Source: CAYWEP01 sp964608945 (GTDB lineage Bacteria; Patescibacteriota; Microgenomatia; Levybacterales; UBA12049). From it: a DNA stretch of 36,178 nt. The position numbers and the translations under genes were made by a program. Shown one piece after another: positions 20,660 to 28,125 of this stretch (position 1 is the stretch's first letter; every line of letters begins with the position of its first letter). The stretch covers positions 1 to 36,178 of the forward strand of contig CAZSQB010000005.1 of NCBI GenBank assembly GCA_964608945.1. Direction: 5' to 3'. The notes beneath the pieces are model-generated. The model saw only the letters and a program-made list of their open reading frames with translations, ran no database searches and had not been told where the DNA came from.

Positions 20660-21751
20660 TTATAGTTCAGTGAGATTTTTTTGGGATTTTGTGAGCTGAA
20701 TGAGTTTATTATTTTGAATCGCAAATAAATCCTCGATTCGCACGCCGCCGTAGTGGGGGATGTAGATACCTGGTTCTATGGAGAAGACCATGCCGTTTTC
20801 CAAGGCTTGTTTGGATCGTGGCGATAGCGATGGAGCTTCGTGCACTTCAAGCCCGATCCCATGCCCGAGAGAGTGCGGGATAGACGGATATCCTTGACTA
20901 ATAATGTACCCTCTTGCAGCTTTATCAACTTCTGACGCCTTAATCTCTTGTGTATAATATACTAACTTATTATACAGTAGATCGATAGCTTTCTTTTGTG
21001 CTTTAAGAACAGTTTGGTACATTCGTTTCTGTCTGTCATTTTCTTTGCCGAAAAAGATAGTACGGGTCATGTCTGAGCAGTAATTTTCAAAACGTACACC
21101 AAAATCAAGGAGGACAAAGCTGTTGGGCTTTAGTCTTTTGTCACTGGTCTGGTGGTGGGGAACAGCGGCGTTTGCGCCGAAGGCAACGATTGAGGGGAAA
21201 GAAAGGTTTGCACCCTGTTTTTTTACAAATAATTCGAGTTCAAATGCGAGCTGTTTTTCTGTAATACCAGCTTTGATGTGTTTGAGAATATATGTAAAAG
21301 CCTTATCGCCGATTTGACAAGCAGTTTTAATAGCGCTTACTTCGTTTGAATCTTTTATCATTCGCAGATCGCTGATACTAAAATGATTTAAATCATTAAA
21401 GCAGCGAGTGAGCAACTTGTGCTCAGCAAATGTTATATTATTTTCGTCAAAACCGAGTTTTTTAATCGTATGCTTTTTTGCGAGGGTTTTAAAGATTTTA
21501 TCTAATGGGTCAAGCGCTGTCCGTTCGATAAGAGTGAAATGTGGAACTTGTATTTTTACCGCTTCAGCATAGCGTCCATCTGTAATAACATAGCTACCTT
21601 TTTTAGCAATAAGCAAAAAAGCCTCGCGTTCTTCAACGGCAAAGTTAGAAAATCCTGTTAAGTAGCAAATATCATAAACATCAGAAATAAGAGCTGCATC
21701 AAGGTTTTTCTTTTCAAGAATGGCGTGAAGTTTTTTTATCCGATCCTTCAT
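20660..21751 (-). CDS. M24 family aminopeptidase (Xaa-Pro aminopeptidase type)
   Basis: The 363-residue protein has the creatinase-like N-terminal domain and a pita-bread peptidase domain. All five metal ligands are present: Asp216 (LLDFG), Asp227 (CSDMTR), His297 (SLGHGIG), Glu326 (SIEPGIY) and Glu340 (RIEDL). With HHQTSDK it fits PepP/PepQ-type enzymes that release the residue before proline. Its start overlaps the end of the upstream gene by four bases. It may supply amino acids from imported peptides, as does the neighbouring M20 enzyme. Confidence 0.93.
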   Translation of the reverse strand: MKDRIKKLHAILEKKNLDAALISDVYDICYLTGFSNFAVEEREAFLLIAKKGSYVITDGRYAEAVKIQVPHFTLIERTALDPLDKIFKTLAKKHTIKKLGFDENNITFAEHKLLTRCFNDLNHFSISDLRMIKDSNEVSAIKTACQIGDKAFTYILKHIKAGITEKQLAFELELFVKKQGANLSFPSIVAFGANAAVPHHQTSDKRLKPNSFVLLDFGVRFENYCSDMTRTIFFGKENDRQKRMYQTVLKAQKKAIDLLYNKLVYYTQEIKASEVDKAARGYIISQGYPSIPHSLGHGIGLEVHEAPSLSPRSKQALENGMVFSIEPGIYIPHYGGVRIEDLFAIQNNKLIQLTKSQKNLTEL

Positions 21752-22557
21752 CTGATAGGAGTCAATTTCTTTCCGCTTCCTGCCGAGGGCGTGATTTCGT
21801 CACCATTTTGCAGTGCTGCATCAGGAACAGTAATTCTTGGATTCTGCGGGAGCTCCGCAAGAAGAAGGGCGCGAGAGGCTATCACGCGACGTGGGTTTTT
21901 CTTATCTGGAAAGCCAAAGATAATTACTCGTATCCCTGGCGTGATTTTGGAAAAACCTGCCTTTTGCACGCCGTCTTCTTTCGTGTAGGTTGAAGTCTTG
22001 GTTACTGTTTCAATATCGACAGTCGTTTCTTTTCCGTCTTCTGAAAGTACTTTTATTGAGAACTCATCATCATTCATACTGATAACTTGTCCATTAATAA
22101 AAACAGGAATAATAAACGTATTAACGTATCTGCCCAGAAGCTTGCGTGACTGCTTATTATATAACCCAATGACGCTTAATTTTGTTCCTTTGGTTATATC
22201 AGAAATACCAAATGAATCCTTCTGTGAGGCTGATGTAAATTTGCTGATCTCATCGAGGTTGACAATTCGGATGTCGCGATCGATGTCTGTCATCGTAACT
22301 TGTGTATCTGAGACCTCAGTAACAGTGCCGATTATACCGCGCTTTTCAACTAAATTAAGCTCTGCGACGCGAGATGCAATGCGTTCTTTAAGATCACTAA
22401 TTCGCTCACTTAATTCATCAAATTTTGTTTGTTCAGTCGGCGCCACCGATGGGGTTGTCGTAAGTTTTTTGGTAGGAGATTGGGCGTGGATAAGTATAGC
22501 AAATTGCAAATAGCAAATTGCAAATAGCAGTAGGGAGATAAATATTTTATTTTTCAT
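21748..22557 (-). CDS. Secreted or anchored protein of unknown function (DUF5666-like beta domains)
   Basis: This 269-residue protein has a signal peptide (residues 1-25, ending IHAQ), a coiled-coil segment (FDELSERISDLKERIASRVAELN) and then beta-rich segments that repeat a small-barrel pattern: GIIGTVTEVSDTQVTMTDID and ING-QVISMNDDEFSIKV, each followed by ...ITKGTKLSVIGL or ITPGIRVIIFGF. That pattern resembles DUF5666-type domains. Much of the signal peptide is encoded by a tandem 14-base repeat at 22499-22526. It overlaps the M24 gene by four bases. Function unknown. Confidence 0.7.
   Translation of the reverse strand: MKNKIFISLLLFAICYLQFAILIHAQSPTKKLTTTPSVAPTEQTKFDELSERISDLKERIASRVAELNLVEKRGIIGTVTEVSDTQVTMTDIDRDIRIVNLDEISKFTSASQKDSFGISDITKGTKLSVIGLYNKQSRKLLGRYVNTFIIPVFINGQVISMNDDEFSIKVLSEDGKETTVDIETVTKTSTYTKEDGVQKAGFSKITPGIRVIIFGFPDKKNPRRVIASRALLLAELPQNPRITVPDAALQNGDEITPSAGSGKKLTPIR
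22499..22526. repeat. Tandem 14-base repeat in a signal peptide
   Basis: GCAAATTGCAAATA occurs twice without a gap and encodes part of the hydrophobic core (FAICYLQFAI) of the signal peptide. The word style matches intergenic repeats. Confidence 0.75.
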
Positions 22558-22568
22558 ATGTATATTGC

Positions 22569-22638
22569 GTCATCCTCATGAAAATGAGGATCTAGATTCT
22601 CAGTCCCTCCAAAGGCGGGCAGGCAAGCAGAGAATGAC
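22569..22638. repeat. Intergenic palindromic element with a nested GC-rich hairpin
   Basis: It starts GTCATCCTCATGAAAATGAG (with its inverse GGATC following) and ends GAGAATGAC. The inner part GGCGGGCAGGCAAGC is another common repeat type. The first half resembles GTCATCCTCGCGAAAGCGAG inside ddl. Confidence 0.75.
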
Positions 22639-22647
22639 AAGCTGCGA

Positions 22648-23076
22648 TTAAAAGCTTTCGCTTGAGAAACTTACTGTTCGTGTAACTCGTTTTTCTCCGC
22701 CGTCTGGGAATATAGCTGTAATCTGAATGATGTTTGCACCATTACTAATTGTCTGTGTTGTATTAAAATTTCCGTTTTGCGCAGGTGTTATTATCTGTTC
22801 ATCTGTTTCTGTGCTGACGACAACGACTGCGTCAGCGGCTGTTTTACCGGTAATAGTAATTGTTTTGTTGCTTACGACCTCTTCATCTTTTGGTTTATCT
22901 ATTGCAAGGATATAGCCTGATACGTCAGGCGTTGGGGTTGGAGTCGGCTCTTTGGCTGCTTTTGTATCACTCTTCGGGATAACTTTTGTTGATTGGTAGA
23001 AATAAAATGCAACACCTGCGACCCCAAGACCTATGAGCAGTGCGATAAATGAAAGGATTAATCGTTCAGCTTTCAT
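22648..23076 (-). CDS. Membrane-anchored Ig-like (Big/glucodextranase-B type) protein
   Basis: The 142-residue protein has one N-terminal membrane helix (residues 6-27, LILSFIALLIGLGVAGVAFYFY), a Pro/Thr-rich linker (PTPTPTPD) and one beta-sandwich domain (ILAIDKPKDEEVVSNKTITITGKT...VVVVSTETDEQ...NIIQITAIFPDG) typical of extracellular Ig-like folds that stabilise surface proteins. A TATAAA box ends seven bases before the ATG. Role unknown. Confidence 0.8.
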   Translation of the reverse strand: MKAERLILSFIALLIGLGVAGVAFYFYQSTKVIPKSDTKAAKEPTPTPTPDVSGYILAIDKPKDEEVVSNKTITITGKTAADAVVVVSTETDEQIITPAQNGNFNTTQTISNGANIIQITAIFPDGGEKRVTRTVSFSSESF

Positions 23077-23083
23077 GAAAGGC

Positions 23084-23111
23084 TTTATAGGACAGTAAAA
23101 AATGAGGGCAA
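23084..23111 (-). promoter_or_regulatory. Promoter of the Ig-like protein gene
   Basis: On the reverse strand TTGCCC (23111-23106), 16 bases, TATAAA (23089-23084), then seven bases to the ATG. The -10 box is good, the -35 box moderate. Confidence 0.5.
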
Positions 23112-23145
23112 CGTGCTTGATTCATGATACGGGAAAAGACTCCTC

Positions 23146-23174
23146 TTGTCAAGAAAAGTAGCCTGTGTTAGGAT
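23146..23174 (+). promoter_or_regulatory. Promoter of the MBL-like gene
   Basis: TTGTCA (23146-23151), 17 bases, TAGGAT (23169-23174) preceded by TGT (extended -10), then seven bases to ATG 23182. Confidence 0.7.
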
Positions 23175-23181
23175 GGGGTAC

Positions 23182-23700
23182 ATGGAAATTGTACTGCTTC
23201 CGAAGAATGGATTAAGAATTCGGGGGAAAAACGCCAGTGTTCTCATTGATGCTTCAGATAAAACACTCACACATAGCGCAGTAATCCTTCTTGACGAAAG
23301 CATACGTGCAGCGACATTTCCAGCGGGGGATGCGGTTGTGATACAAGGGCCGGGAGAATACGAAATCGGTGGCATAAAAATAAGAGGATACAGAAATGGT
23401 ACATATAGTATGTATAGCCTTACTGTTGATGGCATAGATATTTTGCTTGGGACAATTGAGGCGCTTGAAAAAACGCAACAAAAATTAAAAGAGCATCATA
23501 TTCTCGTTGCTGCTACCAATGTCGTTATTGATTCATCGTTTGTAACAAGTCTTGCTTCCAATGCGGTTCTTTTTTATGGCGAGAAAGGGAGCGGAGCAGT
23601 AAAAGGATTTGCCTCAGATGCAGTGAAGACGCTTGGAAAATACCAGGTTACAAAAGATAAATTACCGCAGGAGATGGAGACGGTACTGCTCGCGCAGTAA
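23182..23700 (+). CDS. MBL-fold-like protein lacking the metal-binding motif
   Basis: This 172-residue protein resembles the small metallo-beta-lactamase-fold proteins of CPR genomes (LPKNGLRIRGKNASVLIDAS, VIQGPGEYEIGGIKIRGYRNG, YSLTVDGIDILLGTIE). The hallmark HxHxDH is missing: where it would be expected the sequence reads THSAVILLDES, and no second histidine set is seen. It may be a non-catalytic relative. It starts at ATG 23182, not TTG 23146, which is the -35 box. dnaB follows across a hairpin repeat. Confidence 0.65.
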   Translation: MEIVLLPKNGLRIRGKNASVLIDASDKTLTHSAVILLDESIRAATFPAGDAVVIQGPGEYEIGGIKIRGYRNGTYSMYSLTVDGIDILLGTIEALEKTQQKLKEHHILVAATNVVIDSSFVTSLASNAVLFYGEKGSGAVKGFASDAVKTLGKYQVTKDKLPQEMETVLLAQ

Positions 23701-23775
23701 TAATACCAATTTCAAATTTCCAATATCCAATTTCCAATGCACTCATTTGGCATTTGATATTTGAAATTGGTAATT
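23701..23775. repeat. Inverted repeat upstream of dnaB
   Basis: TAATACCAATTTCAAATTTC on the left pairs with GATATTTGAAATTGGTAATT on the right with small mismatches. The loop repeats CCAATATCCAATTTCCAAT. It is the same family as 13752-13830. Confidence 0.75.
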
Positions 23776-23787
23776 ATTTGAAATTTT

Positions 23788-25113
23788 ATGGTAAAAGTAA
23801 AAACTCCTCCCCATAATGATGAAGCAGAACGAAGCGTCTTAGGCGGTTTACTCATAGACAAAGACGCGATTAACATCGTATCTGAACTGCTTCTCCCGCA
23901 TCATTTCTACAGTGATACCCATAGCATAATTTATGACGCTATGCTCAAGCTTTATGAAGAAAGAAAGCCGATTGATTTGCTGACGCTCACGGCACAGCTT
24001 AGGAAAAATAAAACAAAGATAGAATCTTCCTTTCTTACCGATTTGGTTGAGGGCGTTCCTACAGCTGCAAATATTGAAACATATACACAGCTTGTTAAGG
24101 AGGCATTCACAAAACGATCATTGATACAAGCGGGTACCCATATTGCAGAGATGGGGTATGAAGAAGATGTCGAGGTGAAAGAGGTTCTTGATAAAGCAGA
24201 ATCCTCACTTTTCGCAATCTCGCAAGGACATATCACGCGTGGCTTTGTCCCTATCAAGCAAACATTAGCTGAAAGCTTTGATAGAATTGACGAACTGCAT
24301 CGAAAAGGAGAGGGGTTACGTGGCGTTGCTACTGGATTTGTTGACCTTGACAACATGCTCTCTGGCATGCAGAATGCAAACCTTCTTATTTTGGCGTCAC
24401 GTCCGGGGCAGGGAAAAACAGCGATGGTTTTAAATATCGCGCAACATATTGCGGTCAATGAAAAAAGGCCGGTTGGCATTTTTTCATTGGAAATGAGCAA
24501 AGAGGAACTCGTCGATAGGCTTATCGTTGCGCAAGCAGATGTTGACGCGTGGCGATTCAAGACAGGAAAATTAACAGATCCTGATTACGTCAGGCTATCG
24601 GATGCGATGGGTGAGCTCGGGGACGCGCCGCTTTTTATTGATGATACGCCAGGTCTGTCGCTTGCAGAAATGAGAAGCAAGGCGCGAAGACTGCAACTTG
24701 AGCATAACGTTGGACTTTTTATTGTTGATTATTTGCAACTCGTCGATCCTGGAAGGCGGTATGAAAATCGCGTCCAAGAAGTATCAGTTGTTTCGCAGGC
24801 TTTAAAGAATTTAGCCCGTGAATTAAATGTTCCTGTGTTGTCTGCTTCCCAGTTATCACGCGCTGTTGAGCATAGGGGAGAGAAGAGGCCGCAGCTTGCT
24901 GATCTTCGTGAATCCGGAGCAATTGAGCAAGATGCTGATGTCGTCATGTTTTTGTACCGGCCAGACAGTGAAATGTCTGGGGAGCTTATTCCAACAACTC
25001 TTTTGATTGCCAAACATCGTAATGGCAGGACAGGAGAAATTTCTTTACTTTTTCGAGGTAATAGGATACGATTCTTAAATGTGGAAAAAAAACATCCTAA
25101 TTCATCCGAATAA
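23788..25113 (+). CDS. dnaB: Replicative DNA helicase DnaB
   Basis: The 441-residue hexameric helicase unwinds DNA at the fork. The N-terminal domain (PPHNDEAERSVLGGLLID) binds primase, and the RecA-like domain has Walker A ASRPGQGKTA near residues 203-212, SLEMSKEELVDRL, FIVDYLQLV (Walker B) and SRAVEHRGEKRPQLADLRESGAIEQDAD. No intein is present and the length is normal. The last few residues (HPNSSE) are encoded by the edge of a hairpin repeat, so the C-terminus may have been altered by it. Confidence 0.97.
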   Translation: MVKVKTPPHNDEAERSVLGGLLIDKDAINIVSELLLPHHFYSDTHSIIYDAMLKLYEERKPIDLLTLTAQLRKNKTKIESSFLTDLVEGVPTAANIETYTQLVKEAFTKRSLIQAGTHIAEMGYEEDVEVKEVLDKAESSLFAISQGHITRGFVPIKQTLAESFDRIDELHRKGEGLRGVATGFVDLDNMLSGMQNANLLILASRPGQGKTAMVLNIAQHIAVNEKRPVGIFSLEMSKEELVDRLIVAQADVDAWRFKTGKLTDPDYVRLSDAMGELGDAPLFIDDTPGLSLAEMRSKARRLQLEHNVGLFIVDYLQLVDPGRRYENRVQEVSVVSQALKNLARELNVPVLSASQLSRAVEHRGEKRPQLADLRESGAIEQDADVVMFLYRPDSEMSGELIPTTLLIAKHRNGRTGEISLLFRGNRIRFLNVEKKHPNSSE

Positions 25114-25169
25114 TATTAGTCCGAATTAATCCGAATATATTCGGATTAATTTGGATTATTTAAATTAGG
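25095..25169. repeat. Long nested hairpin after dnaB
   Basis: The core 25121-25154 is a 34-base palindrome (CCGAATTAATCCGAATAT and its inverse, one mismatch). Outer arms CCTAATT (25095) and AATTAGG (25163) also pair. It overlaps the last dnaB codons and could serve as a terminator. Confidence 0.7.
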
Positions 25170-25201
25170 ATAAATTCGTATTTAGAAGGGGGTGATAATG
25201 A

Positions 25202-25417
25202 ATGGATCCAAATCAAACAGGTAATCAGCCTGGACAACAAACGCCAGGAACTGGCGGTGCACCAGTTGGTACACCAAATCCAATGCCAACCCCGCCACCA
25301 GCTCCTACGCCAACGCCAGAACCGGCACCGGAACCACCACCAGTCGTTCCTCCAGTCGGAGACCCAAATCAAGGCGGCGGCGCGCCAACTCCTCCACCAG
25401 GAGGACCACAAATGTAA
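25202..25417 (+). CDS. Proline-rich disordered small protein
   Basis: This 71-residue protein is almost entirely Pro, Gly, Thr, Ala, Gln and Glu (for example PTPPPAPTPTPEPAPEPPP), so it is disordered. It has no signal peptide. A strong Shine-Dalgarno site (GGGGGTGAT, 25188-25196) supports ATG 25202; an ATG at 25198 gives only eight codons. It is one of the few genes here with such a site and is closed by a strong hairpin, so it is probably an abundant transcript. Function unknown. Confidence 0.7.
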   Translation: MDPNQTGNQPGQQTPGTGGAPVGTPNPMPTPPPAPTPTPEPAPEPPPVVPPVGDPNQGGGAPTPPPGGPQM

Positions 25418-25434
25418 GCTTACATTTAGTTTGG

Positions 25435-25465
25435 AAGGACGGACCTTGCATAAAGGTCCGTCCTT
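25435..25465 (+). terminator. Strong hairpin terminator
   Basis: AAGGACGGACCTT (25435-25447) and AAGGTCCGTCCTT (25453-25465) are perfect inverse copies, a 13-pair stem with a five-base loop. Only a broken T-run (ATTGATT) follows, so it may act mainly in mRNA stability or as a bidirectional barrier. Confidence 0.65.
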
Positions 25466-25488
25466 ATTGATTAAGGCAAACTAATACC

Positions 25489-25517
25489 TTGACAGTATAA
25501 GTTTTATGTTTTATAGT
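25489..25517 (+). promoter_or_regulatory. Promoter of the iron permease-flavodoxin pair
   Basis: TTGACA (25489-25494), 17 bases, TATAGT (25512-25517). It ends 13 bases before ATG 25531. Confidence 0.85.
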
Positions 25518-25530
25518 AGAACAATCTTTT

Positions 25531-26361
25531 ATGTTTGCAGCAGGCCTCATAACATTCCGAGAAACACTTGAAGTAGCACTGGTTGTTGGGATCCTCCTGA
25601 CATTTTTTACCAAAACAAGACAAACACAATTCAATAAGTATGTCTGGTACGGCGCAACTGGAGGCGTGGGGTTGTCGATTCTTCTTGCTTTTATTCTTCA
25701 TGTCACGTTCGGAGGCTTTGCAGGGAAAACTGAAGAGACATTCGAAGGCTTCCTAATGTTTGCAACAGCCGGATTTCTGACATGGATGATTCTCTGGGTG
25801 CACAGGCAAAAAGGAATTGCGATCAGGCTTCAGAAGAAAGCACAATATCACATTCAAAAAGGCTATCCTTTTGGTATCGTATTTTTAACTATTACATCAG
25901 TTATTCGCGAAGGCGTTGAGACAGTATTTTATCTTCGTGCAGTGAGTTCTCTCTCAGAAGGAAATCAACTCGTAGGCGCACTGCTTGGCATGGCCGTTGC
26001 CGGCGGATTGGGGTATGCGATATTTCGTTATAGCTTGAAAATTAATTTAGTCAAACTTCTCCAGATATCAGGAGCGATACTGTTATTATTCGCTGCGGGG
26101 TTGGTTGCACATGGTGTACATGAATTTCAAGGGGCAGGGCTACTGCCAATTTTTTCCTTTGACCCGCTCTTAAATATTTCTCATATCCTTGATAACAATA
26201 GCCTGGTGGGTGGTTTGCTTCGGACGCTCTTTGGGTATACTGCAAAACCAACGATACTTGAGCTATTGTCATACGGGTCATATGTTTTCCTTATTTTTCT
26301 GCTTGAGCGGTGGACAGATCGGTTATTTATGCTACAATCAAATCACAGGGATCGGAGATAA
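25531..26361 (+). CDS. FTR1-family high-affinity iron permease
   Basis: The 276-residue membrane protein has about seven helices. Two REXXE iron-binding motifs are present: RETLE at residues 10-14 in helix 1 and REGVE (IREGVETVFYL) in helix 4, the hallmark of the FTR1/EfeU family that moves iron inward, usually with an oxidase partner. No partner oxidase is adjacent, but a flavodoxin gene begins three bases after it and a cupredoxin is encoded at 8949. It has its own strong promoter. Confidence 0.93.
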   Translation: MFAAGLITFRETLEVALVVGILLTFFTKTRQTQFNKYVWYGATGGVGLSILLAFILHVTFGGFAGKTEETFEGFLMFATAGFLTWMILWVHRQKGIAIRLQKKAQYHIQKGYPFGIVFLTITSVIREGVETVFYLRAVSSLSEGNQLVGALLGMAVAGGLGYAIFRYSLKINLVKLLQISGAILLLFAAGLVAHGVHEFQGAGLLPIFSFDPLLNISHILDNNSLVGGLLRTLFGYTAKPTILELLSYGSYVFLIFLLERWTDRLFMLQSNHRDRR

Positions 26362-26364
26362 CCT

Positions 26365-26817
26365 ATGAAGATTCTTATCGTCTTTGCTACCTACTCAAGT
26401 GGCACACATATGGCATCGGATGTTGTGTCTCAGCAATTATCCGCAAAGGGACACACTGTGGAGTTAAAGGATGTACAGGAAGTGCAGCTTGATGCATTTA
26501 ATAATTATGATTTGGTTATTCTCGCAACTCCAAGCTGGGATATTAATGGGCAAGGAGGATTTCCGCATGAACATTTCGTCAGCTTTATAGCAGCCGCTCA
26601 GGGAAAAACAATGCCGGGTAAAAAATTTGCGGTTTTCGGATTGGGAGATTCGTCATATCCCGAATTTTGCGGAGGAGTTGATCATTTGGAAAAATTCGTA
26701 AAGGAGCTGCAAGGGACACTCGTCGCGCCCTCTTTACGAATTGATGGATACTTTTTTAATCAAGAGGAAGCTAGTGCAAAAATCTCGGAATGGATACAAT
26801 CAATTCCTACCGCGTAG
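26365..26817 (+). CDS. Flavodoxin
   Basis: This 150-residue flavodoxin has the FMN-binding start ILIVFATYSSGTHMASD (phosphate loop TYSSGT), the 60s loop TPSWDINGQGG and the 90s loop GLGDSSYPEFCGG. It carries low-potential electrons and replaces ferredoxin when iron is scarce, which fits its place three bases after an FTR1 permease. A GGAG site lies seven bases before the ATG. Its last 11 bases overlap the end of the convergent ddl gene. Confidence 0.95.
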   Translation: MKILIVFATYSSGTHMASDVVSQQLSAKGHTVELKDVQEVQLDAFNNYDLVILATPSWDINGQGGFPHEHFVSFIAAAQGKTMPGKKFAVFGLGDSSYPEFCGGVDHLEKFVKELQGTLVAPSLRIDGYFFNQEEASAKISEWIQSIPTA

Positions 26818-28036
26818 TATACGACGTTTTTAATTTTTGATCCCTCTCGTGTCTTTCGATTGCCAGTCGTATCAGTCGGTCAATAAGTTTGGGGTAGGGG
26901 ATTCCGCTTGCCTCCCACAATTTGGGATACATACTTATTTTTGTAAAACCCGGGATGGTATTAATTTCGTTCACAAAAAATCTATTTTTTTTGTCGAGAA
27001 AAAAATCAACCCGTCCCATGCCTTCACAACAAAGCGTTTGAAATGTTTTAACTGCCAATGCTTGCACCTCTTTTACTTTTTTTTGCGGAAGCGTTGCCGG
27101 TATTTGCAAAGCCGCGCCGTTCTCATCAATATATTTTGCATCGTAGTCATAAAACTCATGCGTTGGAATTATTTCTCCAGGTAGCGATGCGATCGGATTT
27201 TCATTGCCCAAAACAGAACATTCTATCTCGCGACAATAGATAAACTCTTCTAGTAGAATTTTATTATCGTATGAAAAAGCATCATCGACCGCCTTCTCAA
27301 AATCCGATTCTGATTTTACTTTACTTACCCCAATTGATGATCCAGCATTCGCAGGTTTCGCAAAAAACGGTAGGCTCAATTTTTTTACAATATCATCAAA
27401 AGAATATTTGTCATCCTCAACCTGCCTGTCGGCAGGCATGGCTTGATTGAGGATCTGATCCTCGCTTTCGCGAGGATGACTAATAGGAGATTCTGGACGC
27501 GCTTCGCCCTGCACCAGACGGTACGGGGCTTCGCTTGCCAGAATGACATTATTGCGTTTCAAGACTAAAAACTTCGCGATTGGTAACCCTGCATCACGTA
27601 GTAGTCGTTTTGCAACATCCTTATCCATGCCAACAGCAGAGCCAAGAACAGATGCGCCGACAAATGGAATATTTGCAAGCTTTAAAAGTCCTTGTACTGT
27701 CCCATCCTCCCCATACGTGCCATGTAAAACAGGAAAAATAACATCAATTGGTTTTGTAGTTTCGTTTGTGAGGTTTGTCAACTGTTGCGTTTGCCAGGGA
27801 ACAAGTGTTACTGAAGTTTGCGATTTATTTAGCGCAATGAGCCTAGGATTATTCGCATTGAGAAGGAAATGTGTCTGTTTACTAAGATGCCATTTGCCCT
27901 TTTTGTCAATACCGATAAGAACAATGTCGTACTTCTTTTTATCGATAGCATCGATAATGCTTTTTGCTGATTGGAGCGCTACTTCGTGCTCTGCAGATCT
28001 GCCGCCGAAGAGGATGCCTATTCGTTTCTTTCGCAT
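26807..28036 (-). CDS. ddl: D-alanine--D-alanine ligase with in-frame repeat insertion
   Basis: An ATP-grasp enzyme making D-Ala-D-Ala for peptidoglycan. Family features: LFGGRSAEHEVALQSA, HGTYGEDGTVQGLLKLANIPFVG, FAKPANAGSSIGVSKV, EEFIYCREIECSVLG, MGRVDFFLD, FVNEINTIPGFT. At 409 residues it is 40-60 longer than usual. The excess is residues of about 164-209, between the ATP-grasp segments LVLKRNN and FDDIVKKLSLPFFAKP. That part is encoded by a palindromic element (27409-27548) like the intergenic copy at 11006. The start MRKKRIGILFGGRS fits and a good promoter precedes it. Confidence 0.95.
   Translation of the reverse strand: MRKKRIGILFGGRSAEHEVALQSAKSIIDAIDKKKYDIVLIGIDKKGKWHLSKQTHFLLNANNPRLIALNKSQTSVTLVPWQTQQLTNLTNETTKPIDVIFPVLHGTYGEDGTVQGLLKLANIPFVGASVLGSAVGMDKDVAKRLLRDAGLPIAKFLVLKRNNVILASEAPYRLVQGEARPESPISHPRESEDQILNQAMPADRQVEDDKYSFDDIVKKLSLPFFAKPANAGSSIGVSKVKSESDFEKAVDDAFSYDNKILLEEFIYCREIECSVLGNENPIASLPGEIIPTHEFYDYDAKYIDENGAALQIPATLPQKKVKEVQALAVKTFQTLCCEGMGRVDFFLDKKNRFFVNEINTIPGFTKISMYPKLWEASGIPYPKLIDRLIRLAIERHERDQKLKTSYTTR
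27409..27548. repeat. Composite palindromic element inserted in ddl
   Basis: The ends TGTCAT and ATGACA are inverted. Inside are CCTGCCTGTCGGCAGGCATG, ATCCTCGCTTTCGCGAGGAT and a stretch nearly the same as 11022-11050 (AGCGAAGCCCCGTACC...). GTCAT to ATGAC spans 138 bases, a multiple of three, and the whole is open in the ddl frame. Confidence 0.85.
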
Positions 28037-28046
28037 CGGTCATAGC

Positions 28047-28075
28047 ATAATAGACCAAAGGCAGTGATGAGTCAA
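28047..28075 (-). promoter_or_regulatory. Promoter of ddl
   Basis: On the reverse strand TTGACT (28075-28070), 17 bases, TATTAT (28052-28047), ten bases to the ATG. Confidence 0.75.
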
Positions 28076-28125
28076 ATTTGAAGAAAAGCCAACCCTATGC
28101 AATAATACCCCTGCGTTTATACAAA

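Noticed and set aside
22569..22638. Small RNA gene between the two extracytoplasmic protein genes
   Set aside because: The structured sequence is a copy of the dispersed palindromic element; no promoter is seen for it.
28078..28125. TTG 28078 as start of maf
   Set aside because: Maf proteins begin at the IILASxSPRR strand; the 16 extra residues do not match.
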